From: Sinosporangium album
GTDB lineage: Bacteria; Actinomycetota; Actinomycetes; Streptosporangiales; Streptosporangiaceae
Direction of reading: 5' to 3'
Length of the DNA stretch: 64,000 bases
NCBI RefSeq assembly: GCF_900100605.1
Contig: NZ_FNCN01000010.1
Location: 126,566-190,565, forward strand
Both the position numbers and the translations under genes were made by a program. Below are positions 8,485 through 17,331 of this stretch, one piece after another (position 1 is the stretch's first letter; each line of letters starts with the position of its first letter). Under the pieces are notes generated by a model. That model saw nothing but the letters and a program-made list of their open reading frames with translations. It searched no databases and was not told the DNA's origin.

Positions 8485-11400
8485 GGTTCGAGGAAGGCGG
8501 TCTGCGTCAGGCGGGAGCCGTACTTCCTGTCGACGTGGTAGCCGCGGCCGGGCGGCAGCGGGTGGGGGCGCACGTTGCCGAACAGTGTGCCCTCGTCCTT
8601 GCTGCCGGACATGATCAGCGCCGGGCTGGCCATGTCCTTCAGTTTGGTGATGACGGGGTCGAACATGGCGCGTCCCATGCCGCCCATCTGGCGGGCGAGG
8701 ATGAGGTGGAGGCCGATGTCGCGGGCCTGGGGCAGCAGGTCGGCCAGCGGCGCCAGCGGGTTGGTCGAGGTGGCGACGAGGTCGTAGTCGTCGACGACGA
8801 TGTAGAGGTCGGAGCCGTTCCACCAGTTGCGCGCCTTGAGCTGCTCGGGGGTGAGGTCGGCGGGCGGCAGCCGCTTGAGCAGCGCGGCTCTGGCGTCGGC
8901 GATGAGGTCGGCGGCGGCGGTGCTTGAGGCGGCGTAGCCGATGCGGTGTTCGGTCACGGCCGAGTCCAGCAGCGCGCGGCGGTAGTCGATCACGATCATC
9001 ATGGCGTCGTAGGGCGTCTGCCTGGCTACGATGCCCTCGGAGATGAGCCGCAGCAGGTTGGACTTCCCGCTTTCGGTGTCGCCGACCACGATGAAGTGCG
9101 GGTCGGTGTCGAAGTCCAGCACGACGGGCGAGAGCGTCGCCTCGTCGATGCCGATGGGGATGCGCCTCGGCGCGTTCTCGGCCACGGGCGGGAGCTGCGC
9201 GGCGGGCAGGAGGGCGGGCAGCAGCCGTACGGCCGGAGCCGACGGGCCCCGCCAGGCTTCCTTGACGGCCTGGACGAGCGCCCGCACGCCGACGGACAGG
9301 TCCTCGGGGTCCCGCACGCTGTCGGTCCTCGGCAGCGCCGACAGGAAGTGCAGCCCTTCCTTGGTGAGGCCGCGGCCGGGCACGCCCTCGGGTACGGCGA
9401 GTGCCGCCTTGCGGCTCACCTCGGACTCGTAGGCGTCGCCGAGCTTCAGCTCGATGCGGCTGCCGAACAGGTCGCGGATCCCGGGCCGGAACTCCGACCA
9501 TTTGCCGGTGGCCGCCATGACGTGGATGCCGTAGCCGAGGCCGCGCACCGCGATATCGGTGATCGTCGCCTCCAGCGCGTCGAACTCCTGCCTGATCGTC
9601 AGCCAGCCGTCCACGACGAGGAAGATGTCGCCCCACCCGTCGCCACCGACCCCGCCACCGACCCCGCCACCGGTCTCGCCGCCGGTCTCGCCGCCGGTCT
9701 CGCCCTGGGCGAGCATGCGGCGGTAGGAGCCGATGGAGTCGATGCCCCGTTCGGTGAACAGGCGTTCACGTTCCGCGAGGATGGAGGCGATCTCGGCGAC
9801 CGTACGGCGGACGCGGTCGGCGTCGAGGCGGGTCGCGATGCCGCCGATGTGCGGCAGGCCGTGGAGGGAGGCGAGTGAGCCGCCGCCGAAGTCCAGGCAG
9901 TAGAACTGCACTTCCCGTGGTGTGTGGGTGAGGGCCATTCCGGCGATCAGCGTGCGCAGCACGGTGCTCTTGCCGCTCTGGGTGCCGCCGGCGACGGCGA
10001 CGTGCCCTGCGGCGCCGGACAGGTCCAGCCAGAAGGGGTCGCGGCGCTGCTCGAAAGGCTTGTCGATGACGCCGACGACCGCGTACAGCCGTCCGCGTCC
10101 CTCCCAGGTCGGTGTGGACAGGCCGAGCTCCGGCGTGACCGCCATGGGCGGCATGAGGTCGGTGAGCGTGGGCGGTTCGCCCAGCGGCGGCAGCCAGATG
10201 CGGTGCGCGGGAGGACCTTGGCCTTTCAGCCTGTTCACGACGATGTCGAGCAGGCTGGACTGTGAACCGGTCTCCTCGGCGGCGCCGCTCTTCTCGGCCG
10301 CGGGCTGTTCGGCGACGGGGACCGCGACGAACTCGGGTCCGTACGCCACGACCTCGCGCGCGGGCGCCGCGCCGCCCGCCACGGCGGCGTGGCGCGTGTC
10401 GCTCTGGTGGGGGCCGGAGACATAGGCGGCTTTGAACCTGGTCATGCCGCTGGTGTCGAACTTCAGGTAGCCGTTGCCCGGCGCCGGCGGCAGCTCGTAG
10501 GCGTCGGCCACTCCGAGGACGACCCGGCTCTCCATGGCGGAGAAGGTGCGCAGGCCGATCCGGTAGGACAGGTGGGTGTCGAGGCCGCGCAGCCTGCCCT
10601 CCTCCAGGCGCTGGGAGGCCAGCAGCAGGTGCACGCCGAGCGAGCGGCCGAGCCGCCCGATCATCACGAACAGCTCGATGAACTCCGGTTTGGCGGTCAG
10701 CAGTTCGCTGAACTCGTCCAGGACGACGAAGAGGGTGGGCATCGGGGCGAGGCCGGCGCCCTGTTCGCGTGCGCGTTCGTAGTCGCGCAGCGAGGCGTAG
10801 TTGCCGGCGGAGCGCAAGAGCTCCTGGCGGCGCACCATTTCGCCGTGGAGGGCGTCGTGCATGCGGTCGACGAGCGGCAGCTCGTCCTCCAGGTTGGTGA
10901 TGACGGCGGAGACGTGTGAGAGCGACTCCAGGCCGAGGAAGGTCGCGCCGCCTTTGAAGTCGACGAGAACAAAGTTGAGGATCTCGGAGGAGTGTGTGAC
11001 GGCCAGGCCGAGCACGAGTGTGCGCAGCAGTTCGCTCTTGCCCGAACCGGTGGCGCCGATGACGAGGCCGTGCGGCCCCATGCCGCCCTGGGCGGACTCC
11101 TTGATGTCCAGTTCGACGAGGCGGCCGTCCACGCCGAGCCCGATCGGCACCCGGAGTCTGTTGCGGCCGGCGCGTGGGCGCCACACCAGGCCGGTGTCGA
11201 GCGCGGTCGGGTCGCCGACGCCGAGCAGGTCGGTCAGGGTGGTGTTGACCGTGAGCACGTCCTGGGTCTCACCGCCGCCCGAGCCGCTCGACAGCCGCAG
11301 CGGCGCGAGCTGCCTGGCCAGTCCTTCGGCTCGGAGGTAGTCGAGCGCGTCGGGGTCGCCCAGGCGGTTCCGGTTCTCCTTGCCGGCGTGGTCGAGTTTG

Positions 11401-12506
11401 ATCATGTGGAAGCCGTCGGGCCGCACGTCGAGCCGGAGCGTCGACTTCTCCTCGACCTCGCCCGTGTCCCCCGACAGGTCGATCACGGTGACGCCCTGGA
11501 TGGCGTCCTTGCCGAGCTGGGAGTCGTGCGGGACGCGCCCGCCGTCCACGATCAGCACGTGGTACGGCAGCGCCTCGGACGCCGCGCCCGCCGTGAACCT
11601 GGCCCGTTCCTTGAGGTCGGCGCCGAGCAGCCGGTCGAGTTCGGCCAGGTTGCCGGTCATCAGCCGCACCTGGCCGGCGGCGTCGGTCTCGTCGGGGTGC
11701 AGGGCGTGCGGCAGCCACTTGACCCAGTCCCACTGGGGCATCCACTCCGCGTCGGCGCACACCATGACGCGCATGTCGTCGGGGGCGTGGAACGTGGTCA
11801 TCTGCGCGACCATGGCACGTACGAGGTCGCGCACGGCGGCGGGGTCGCCGGTCAGCCGGATGCGCGCGAACGAGCCGAGCGCGACGGCGACGGGCAGCTT
11901 GGAGACCGTGGAGTGGGTGCGGATGAACCTGCGCAGCGCTCCGGCGGACAGCGCGTCGAGGTCCTCGACGGGCTTGGAGTCCGGCGGCACCATCTGGATG
12001 GCGAGCTTCTGGACGCCGGTGCCGAGCCGTACGGTGCCGAAGTCGGCGTCGCGTGGCCGCCGCTCCCACAGGCGGGAGCCCATCGCGATCCACCAGAGCG
12101 AGTCGGGCGCCGGACCGCTCCATTCGAGGGCCTCGCGCTGCTGCGCGGCGGCTTTGCGGGCTTTGCGGCGGATCTGGGAGAGGTAGCGGAAGTAGTCGCG
12201 GCGCTGCCCGTTGAGCTGCTGCTTGCGTTCGGCCGCCTGCCGTCCGAGCTGTCCGATCGTCATGCCGAGCATGGAGAAGGCGAACAGGCCGCTGGAGACG
12301 TACATGAGCGGGCTGCTGTTGCCACCCGACATGAACATCAGCCCCATCGCCACGGCGCCCGCCACCATGGGCAGGAAAGTAAGCACCGCCATGAACCCCT
12401 GACCTTGGACTTCAGGGATGTCGGGTGGGGGTTCGAGCAGGATCTCGCCCCGAGGCGGCGTTGGAGAGGGGCGGCGCTCCGGACGCCGCACAATCACAAT
12501 GCTCAC
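8472..12506 (-). CDS. eccC: Type VII secretion FtsK/SpoIIIE-type ATPase EccC (EccCa-EccCb fusion)
   Basis: Motor ATPase of the ESX/T7SS membrane complex, 1344 aa. Two transmembrane helices lie at about residues 37-88. Three P-loop ATPase modules follow, with Walker A motifs GATGSGKS (about 485), GGTQSGKS (about 840) and GDTESGKS (about 1143); matching Walker B strands read VLVDFKGG, YCLDFGGG and MIVIDYRR. Length and layout fit a single-chain EccC rather than split EccCa/EccCb. An in-frame Gly-rich repeat of ETGG/GVGG units at about residues 932-953 sits in the second ATPase module. It is divergent from eccD, with 104 bp between the two starts. EccC binds WXG100 export signals, and the substrate genes are next door. 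Identification is firm. Confidence 0.97.
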   Translation of the reverse strand: MSIVIVRRPERRPSPTPPRGEILLEPPPDIPEVQGQGFMAVLTFLPMVAGAVAMGLMFMSGGNSSPLMYVSSGLFAFSMLGMTIGQLGRQAAERKQQLNGQRRDYFRYLSQIRRKARKAAAQQREALEWSGPAPDSLWWIAMGSRLWERRPRDADFGTVRLGTGVQKLAIQMVPPDSKPVEDLDALSAGALRRFIRTHSTVSKLPVAVALGSFARIRLTGDPAAVRDLVRAMVAQMTTFHAPDDMRVMVCADAEWMPQWDWVKWLPHALHPDETDAAGQVRLMTGNLAELDRLLGADLKERARFTAGAASEALPYHVLIVDGGRVPHDSQLGKDAIQGVTVIDLSGDTGEVEEKSTLRLDVRPDGFHMIKLDHAGKENRNRLGDPDALDYLRAEGLARQLAPLRLSSGSGGGETQDVLTVNTTLTDLLGVGDPTALDTGLVWRPRAGRNRLRVPIGLGVDGRLVELDIKESAQGGMGPHGLVIGATGSGKSELLRTLVLGLAVTHSSEILNFVLVDFKGGATFLGLESLSHVSAVITNLEDELPLVDRMHDALHGEMVRRQELLRSAGNYASLRDYERAREQGAGLAPMPTLFVVLDEFSELLTAKPEFIELFVMIGRLGRSLGVHLLLASQRLEEGRLRGLDTHLSYRIGLRTFSAMESRVVLGVADAYELPPAPGNGYLKFDTSGMTRFKAAYVSGPHQSDTRHAAVAGGAAPAREVVAYGPEFVAVPVAEQPAAEKSGAAEETGSQSSLLDIVVNRLKGQGPPAHRIWLPPLGEPPTLTDLMPPMAVTPELGLSTPTWEGRGRLYAVVGVIDKPFEQRRDPFWLDLSGAAGHVAVAGGTQSGKSTVLRTLIAGMALTHTPREVQFYCLDFGGGSLASLHGLPHIGGIATRLDADRVRRTVAEIASILAERERLFTERGIDSIGSYRRMLAQGETGGETGGETGGGVGGGVGGDGWGDIFLVVDGWLTIRQEFDALEATITDIAVRGLGYGIHVMAATGKWSEFRPGIRDLFGSRIELKLGDAYESEVSRKAALAVPEGVPGRGLTKEGLHFLSALPRTDSVRDPEDLSVGVRALVQAVKEAWRGPSAPAVRLLPALLPAAQLPPVAENAPRRIPIGIDEATLSPVVLDFDTDPHFIVVGDTESGKSNLLRLISEGIVARQTPYDAMMIVIDYRRALLDSAVTEHRIGYAASSTAAADLIADARAALLKRLPPADLTPEQLKARNWWNGSDLYIVVDDYDLVATSTNPLAPLADLLPQARDIGLHLILARQMGGMGRAMFDPVITKLKDMASPALIMSGSKDEGTLFGNVRPHPLPPGRGYHVDRKYGSRLTQTAFLEPPAD

Positions 12507-12610
12507 GTGGTGATGGCCTCCCCCCGGTAGCTTTGAACGACTTTCATACCAGATGCACCGCCGCTATGTTCAGGCTTGTTCTGGTGCTATTGGGAAAAGG
12601 AAGCACATCT
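12507..12610. promoter_or_regulatory. Divergent promoter region of eccC and eccD
   Basis: This 104-bp gap separates the eccC and eccD starts and must drive both. A GGAAG Shine-Dalgarno at 12599-12603 precedes the chosen eccD GTG by 7 nt. A TTGAAC-like hexamer is present near 12534 but no convincing -10 partner was seen, so no promoter is assigned. Confidence 0.5.
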
Positions 12611-14098
12611 GTGGCAACGCTCGCCCAAGCGCCGCAAGGCCCAATCCAACCCGGTGCCGCCTCGCAAGGCCCTGTCCAGCAAGGCCCCGTCCAGCAAGGC
12701 GCCCTTCCCCAGTCCGCGCCACCGCTGACGGCGCTCTGCCATGTCACGATCGTGGCCCCGCGCAAGCGGGCCGACCTGGCGCTGCCCGCCGACATCCCGC
12801 TCCCGCACGTGCTGCCCGCGCTGCTGCGCGCCGTGGGCGAGATCGACGGCGAGTCGGCCGCGGCGCCCGGCTGGGTGCTCCAGAGGCCGGGCGGCACCCC
12901 CTTCGACCTGGGGCAGAGCCTCGGCGCGCTCGGCGTACTGGACGGTGAGATCCTCTACCTGCTCCCGCGCGATGCCGCCCTGCCCCCCGCCCTCTTCGAC
13001 GACGTCGCCGACGTCGTGGCCACAGGGGTCAAGGAAGGCACCGCCCAGTGGACGGGCGCCCACACACGCCGCCTCGGGGTGGGCGGCTCGTGCGCGCTGC
13101 TGACCGCGGGCGCCCTCGGGCTGGTCCTGGGCGGACCGCCGTGGGGAGTGACGGCGATCGTCGCCGGGGTGCTGGCGGTGCTGCTGGTGGTCGTCGCGGC
13201 CATCATGTCGCGATCGGCGGGGGCCGCCTCGGCGGGCACGCCGATCGGATACACGGCCCTGCCGTACGGCTTCCTCGCCGGACTGTTCGCACCCGCGGGC
13301 GCCAACGAACTGTCGCAGCTCGGGGCACCGAGCCTGCTCGCGGCCTTCGCGTGCACCACGCTCATCGCCTCGTTCTCCGCCACTCTGGTCGGCCAAGGCG
13401 GCGCCGGCTTCCTCGGTACGGCGATCGCCTCGGTCGTCGGCGTCGTGGGCAGCGCCGCGGTGATGCTGTTCGACGCCCCCGGGGCGGGGGTCGCGGCGGT
13501 CGCCGTCACTGTGCTGGTGGCACTCGGCCCGCTCATCCCCACGCTGGCGTTCCGGCTGGCCAGGCTGCCGATGCCGACCATGCCCACCAACGCCGAGGAG
13601 CTGCGCGAGGACAATCAGAAGCTCGACAGCCCGGTGGTCCTGGCCCGCACGCGCCACGCGCAGACCTACGTGACCGGCATGATCGTGGGCACCGTACTGG
13701 TGGTCCTGGGCACGCAGCTCCTCCTCCTGGCCAACGGCGGGTGGATCGCCCTGCTGATGACGCTGACACTGTCGCTGACCATGCTTCTGCGAGCGCGGGT
13801 CTTCCACGGCGTCGGCCAGCGGCTCTGGCTTCTCGGTGGAGGACTGGCCGGGCCGGCGATGCTCGCCCTCACGCTGTCCGGCACGGGAGGCGGCTCGGTA
13901 GCGATCGGGGTCGGGGTCGGCCTGCTGTGGATCGCCATGCTGGTCGCCGGGCTGGGCATCGCCCTGCCGTCGGCGCGGCTGTCGCCGTTCTGGGGACGGG
14001 CCGGCGACATCGTCGACGTGCTGCTCATCGTGCAGCTCTTCCCCGCGGCGCTGGGGGTGCTGGAGGTCTACACGTGGGTGCGCGGACTGTCCGGCTGA
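12611..14098 (+). CDS. eccD: Type VII secretion integral membrane protein EccD
   Basis: Central membrane channel component of T7SS. The GTG at 12611 is chosen because GGAAG lies 7 nt upstream; an upstream ATG at 12425 would overlap eccC and adds unrelated sequence. The 495-aa product fits the family's usual length. A Pro/Gln-rich start contains short QGPVQQ-type repeats. A ubiquitin-like cytosolic domain follows (CHVTIVAPRKRADLALP through ILYLLP, about residues 42-120), then about eleven hydrophobic helices to the C-terminus. The usual partner eccE does not follow; a YbaB-like gene and WXG100 substrates do. Confidence 0.94.
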   Translation: MATLAQAPQGPIQPGAASQGPVQQGPVQQGALPQSAPPLTALCHVTIVAPRKRADLALPADIPLPHVLPALLRAVGEIDGESAAAPGWVLQRPGGTPFDLGQSLGALGVLDGEILYLLPRDAALPPALFDDVADVVATGVKEGTAQWTGAHTRRLGVGGSCALLTAGALGLVLGGPPWGVTAIVAGVLAVLLVVVAAIMSRSAGAASAGTPIGYTALPYGFLAGLFAPAGANELSQLGAPSLLAAFACTTLIASFSATLVGQGGAGFLGTAIASVVGVVGSAAVMLFDAPGAGVAAVAVTVLVALGPLIPTLAFRLARLPMPTMPTNAEELREDNQKLDSPVVLARTRHAQTYVTGMIVGTVLVVLGTQLLLLANGGWIALLMTLTLSLTMLLRARVFHGVGQRLWLLGGGLAGPAMLALTLSGTGGGSVAIGVGVGLLWIAMLVAGLGIALPSARLSPFWGRAGDIVDVLLIVQLFPAALGVLEVYTWVRGLSG

Positions 14099-14215
14099 CC
14101 AGCATCTTCAAGAAAGGGATGCTATTTTCCTAGAGGAAAACGCCATGCTTTGGTAGTTTTCTCACCACTTGCGCATCTCGGGGGACGCAGATGCAGAGTG
14201 AGTTACGGGGATTTC

Positions 14216-14638
14216 GTGAACGTTGATGTCGACAAGCTTCTTGCCGACGCGGAGAAGCAGTTCGCCCGCGCCGACGAGATACAGCAGGTGCTCACGTCCG
14301 CCGTCGGGCGGGCGAAGGACGAGGACGGGCTGGTCAGCGTCGAGTTCGCCGCCGAGGGCCTGCGCGAACTGGAGCTGCATCCCAAGGCCATGAGGCTCGG
14401 CTCTGCCGAGTTGGCCGAGAAGATCAAAAAGACGATCCGCGATGCCGCCGACGATCTCAGCCAGGAGATCGATGCGGCCATGAACGAGACCTTCGGCGAA
14501 GCCGGGAACCCCCTGCGCTTCCTCAACGATCCGGACGCCGCGCTCCAGGACGTCAGGAGCACCGAGGCGGCCTTCAACCGGACCTTCGACGATGTGATGG
14601 GCGAGCTTGAACGGATTCGCCGACGTCTCGAACTCTAA
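14216..14638 (+). CDS. YbaB/EbfC-family (EspL-like) protein of the T7SS locus
   Basis: About 140 aa, mostly helical with a central beta strand pair (LVSVEFAAEGLRELELHPKAM), the pattern of the YbaB/EbfC nucleoid-associated fold. Family members in ESX loci (EspL group) act in the cytosol as partners or stabilisers of secreted substrates; others bind DNA, and which applies here cannot be told from sequence. The GTG at 14216 is chosen because GGGG lies 6 nt upstream and residues match the family from there. Another GTG at 14198 is possible. It heads a run of same-strand genes reaching 20870. Confidence 0.75.
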   Translation: MNVDVDKLLADAEKQFARADEIQQVLTSAVGRAKDEDGLVSVEFAAEGLRELELHPKAMRLGSAELAEKIKKTIRDAADDLSQEIDAAMNETFGEAGNPLRFLNDPDAALQDVRSTEAAFNRTFDDVMGELERIRRRLEL

Positions 14639-14713
14639 CGCCAAGCCGTATTTCATCAGATTCATGGCGATTGCAGTAACAATGTCGGTTTACAGGGCAA
14701 GCGAGGGGCGCCA

Positions 14714-15028
14714 ATGGACGGCTTCGGAGCCAGTAAGACCCAACTCGACGCAGCCAAGATCATCGTCGAGAACAAGGGCCAATACATCGAGCAACTCATC
14801 AAGAACGTCGAACAGACCGCGGTCGAACTGACCAGCGCCGACTGGGCCGGACCGGCGTCACGCGCCTTCGGTAACGTCATGGTCGGCTGGCGGGATGAGA
14901 TGGGCATTATGCGGCAGATGCTCACTGACATCGCCGAGAAGCTCGGCATGAACGCCAACGTTTACCAGGCCGTCGACGAGGACGCCAGGGCCGCGACCAG
15001 CAGCATCCAAGGCCTGATCAACCGCTGA
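14714..15028 (+). CDS. WXG100-family secreted protein (EsxA/EsxB-like), first of a pair
   Basis: A 104-aa helical hairpin protein. The W-x-G turn is W44-A-G46. A Y-x-x-x-D secretion signal, Y84-Q-A-V-D88, lies in the C-terminal helix, as expected for T7SS substrates read by EccC. GAGGGG lies just upstream of the ATG. The next gene, 34 bp downstream, is a second WXG100 protein, so the two likely export as a heterodimer. Confidence 0.9.
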   Translation: MDGFGASKTQLDAAKIIVENKGQYIEQLIKNVEQTAVELTSADWAGPASRAFGNVMVGWRDEMGIMRQMLTDIAEKLGMNANVYQAVDEDARAATSSIQGLINR

Positions 15029-15062
15029 CGCCACGTCCACCACAACCTCCTGGGAGATCGAC

Positions 15063-15395
15063 GTGCCTCTCGACGACTACACACGCGTCCACTTCGGCAA
15101 CATGGAACTCAGGCAGCAGGAACTCGCCAAACTGGTGGGCCTGTTCGAAACCGCCTTCGACGACATGGTCAAAGAGCTCCGAGTCGCCCTCGGAGACGAC
15201 GGCAACTCGGCGACCGACGACAACTGGAGCGGTGCCGCCGCCGTCTACTTCAACCAGATGAAGGTCCGCTGGCACCAGCAGGCCTCCCAGATGCGCAACG
15301 AGCTCAACCAGGCGCAGCTCACCGTGGGCATCGCCCGCGACAACTACCAGCACGCCGAGAAGCTCAACGCCGGCATGTGGACCAGAGACGCCTGA
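15063..15395 (+). CDS. WXG100-family secreted protein, second of a pair
   Basis: A 110-aa protein from a GTG with GGGAG upstream. The W-x-G turn is W55-S-G57, flanked by amphipathic helices. A Y95-Q-H-A-E99 sequence matches the T7SS Y-x-x-x-D/E export motif. It is the probable partner of the 14714 product. There is no signal peptide, which is normal for this family. Confidence 0.9.
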   Translation: MPLDDYTRVHFGNMELRQQELAKLVGLFETAFDDMVKELRVALGDDGNSATDDNWSGAAAVYFNQMKVRWHQQASQMRNELNQAQLTVGIARDNYQHAEKLNAGMWTRDA

Positions 15396-15408
15396 ACGGC
15401 CCGCGCAC

Positions 15409-15819
15409 ATGCCACCTGAACAGGAGCCGGACTGGCCCGGCCTCGACGCTAAAAGAGACGAGCTCTTCTACAACACAGCCAGAATGCGCGAGATCGCCGA
15501 CGAACTGGACCGGCTCCTGGCCCCCCTGACGGGCGAGGGCGCCGGCTCGGTCGGCCATCTGGAGTCCGCGGCACCGCTGAGCGAGGCCGCTCTGGGCACG
15601 TGGAGCGAGGCCGGACCGCTGGTCAACAGCGTCCGGTCCACCGGCACCGGCGCGATCGGAGTCATCGCCGGGAGCGAACCGGGAAGCCAGTTGCCGCATG
15701 TCTATGGGCTGCTGGTCAACCGGTACAAGGAAGTCATAGAGGCGATCCGCACCCAGGCGGCGATCTATGAGCGGCACGATCCCGACGGGGTCTCCGACTC
15801 CGAGGCGCGCTCCTCGTAG
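15409..15819 (+). CDS. Small WXG-superfamily-like protein of T7SS locus
   Basis: A 136-aa protein starting 13 bp after the previous gene. Helical, with a weak W-S-E-A-G turn at W65 and a C-terminal Y120-E-R-H-D124 that matches the Y-x-x-x-D export motif. It lacks a classical WxG but has the size and pattern of ESX-associated substrates. Its 3' end runs close to the chosen start of the next gene, so translation is probably coupled. No specific function recognised. Confidence 0.7.
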   Translation: MPPEQEPDWPGLDAKRDELFYNTARMREIADELDRLLAPLTGEGAGSVGHLESAAPLSEAALGTWSEAGPLVNSVRSTGTGAIGVIAGSEPGSQLPHVYGLLVNRYKEVIEAIRTQAAIYERHDPDGVSDSEARSS

Positions 15820-15859
15820 TAAAGGTCCGCGCAGGAAGGTCCGCGTAGGAAAGGTCATC

Positions 15860-17290
15860 GTGGCGGAAAAGAAGACGCTGCCCATCCGCGACAACTCGAT
15901 CTGCCCGACCACGGGCGCGGTCACCGCGTCGCCGGAGCAGATCAAACAGTGGATCATGGGCACCACTCCGTTCACGATCGAGAAGGCCGGAGCCGCGCAC
16001 ACCAGCGCGGCCGGTCTGGTCAAGGAGCAGACCGAGCAGCTGCGCGGCATCGCGACCCGCCTCGCCGAGCACTGGCGCTCGGAATCCTCGGCCAAGACGC
16101 AGGACGCCCTGCGGATGCTCGCCGAGACCGGCACGGAACTGGCCGCCAAGCTGGAGATGATGGGCGAAGCCCTCACGGACTACGGCTCGCGGCACCTCCC
16201 CGACGCGCAGAAGAAGATCCTGGCGCTGCCCGACGCGGGCTCCTCCCCGCGCACTATCGACGAGGGCGCCGGCGGCGGCACCATCGGCGTCCCGAACACC
16301 GGCAACGTGATAGGCGGCGACGCCTCGGACGACCGCACCTCGCAGGCGCAGGCGATCATGCGGGAGCTCAACGAGGCGGTCGTCAAGGTCTACTACCAGG
16401 TGCCCACCGAGGTCACCTATGTGCTGCCCATCGTGGACCTGCCCAACGACACGGGGGGCGCGCAGCCGTACGTCCTGCCGAGCGTCTCGAACGGCAGCGA
16501 CCCGCTGTACGGCACCGCGAACGGCGACTACACGGGCGGCGGCTCCTCCGCTGGTTCGTCCGGCGGTGGCTCGTCCGGGTCGGTGGGCGGCCCTTCCGGC
16601 GACTCCTCCCCCGGATCCATCGCGGGCTCCGCGTCCGATTCGGAAGGCTCCGAGAACGGCGCGGACGGTCGCGCGGACAGCGGGCAAGGCAGTGGGCAGA
16701 GCGGCGGGCAGGATGGTGGATCCGCGGACGGGGGCGGCAGCGCCCCGGCAGGGTCCGACAGCGGACAGGGCGACGGCGCTCAAGGGCACGCCGGGGACTC
16801 GTCCGCGTCACCGGGCGCCGGCGGGGACTCCGGCGACGGGACCGCACCGCAGGTGATCGGCGGAGACGATGGGACCGGCGACACGTCGAACGCCGACATG
16901 ACCAACATCGCCGACCCTCGCGGCACCGAGGTCGCGAGCGTGCCGCCCACCATTACCGGCGTGCCCACCCCGGGCACCTGGGCGCCGACCGCGGCGGTCG
17001 CCCCGGTCGGCGTGGTCGCCCCGGTCGGCGCGGTGGGCGCGGCCCCACTCGGGGTGCCGCCGGTTCTGGGCGCCCCCACCGGCTTCCCGGGCACGCCTTC
17101 CGGCATGGCACCGGCCGCCGCCTCAGCGGGCGCGATGGGTACGGCGGGCACGGGCATGTATCCGTTCATGCCGATGGGCACCGGTGCCGGCGCCGGCACC
17201 GAGGGCGGTTACGAGCACACCACATCGCTGCACGAGGACCCCGACTCCTGGGCCGTCTCCCCCGACGTCACCAACCCCTTGATCGGATAG
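15860..17290 (+). CDS. PPE/WXG-like secreted protein with long low-complexity tail
   Basis: The GTG at 15860 follows AGGAAAGG and gives 476 aa; an in-frame ATG at 15767 would overlap the upstream gene by 53 bp. Residues 1-180 are mostly helical (HTSAAGLVKEQTEQLRGIA, then a HWRSESSAKTQDAL segment) and look like an ESX-type helical domain without a strict WxG. The rest is Gly/Ser/Ala/Pro-rich. It ends with a PFMPMGTGAGAG motif and the acidic tail HEDPDSWAVSPD; the product of the 17332 gene has a related PFMPMTPMAGAGATGD segment and acidic end. The shared ends suggest a paralogous secreted family. Exact role unknown. Confidence 0.75.
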   Translation: MAEKKTLPIRDNSICPTTGAVTASPEQIKQWIMGTTPFTIEKAGAAHTSAAGLVKEQTEQLRGIATRLAEHWRSESSAKTQDALRMLAETGTELAAKLEMMGEALTDYGSRHLPDAQKKILALPDAGSSPRTIDEGAGGGTIGVPNTGNVIGGDASDDRTSQAQAIMRELNEAVVKVYYQVPTEVTYVLPIVDLPNDTGGAQPYVLPSVSNGSDPLYGTANGDYTGGGSSAGSSGGGSSGSVGGPSGDSSPGSIAGSASDSEGSENGADGRADSGQGSGQSGGQDGGSADGGGSAPAGSDSGQGDGAQGHAGDSSASPGAGGDSGDGTAPQVIGGDDGTGDTSNADMTNIADPRGTEVASVPPTITGVPTPGTWAPTAAVAPVGVVAPVGAVGAAPLGVPPVLGAPTGFPGTPSGMAPAAASAGAMGTAGTGMYPFMPMGTGAGAGTEGGYEHTTSLHEDPDSWAVSPDVTNPLIG

Positions 17291-17331
17291 AGAACATGGG
17301 CCCCACCAGGCGGAGAAGGCGATGATCCGGC

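Noticed and set aside
12425-12610. N-terminal extension of eccD from the ATG at 12425
   Set aside because: It overlaps the eccC start region, adds unrelated sequence and lacks a ribosome site; the GTG at 12611 with GGAAG fits the family start.
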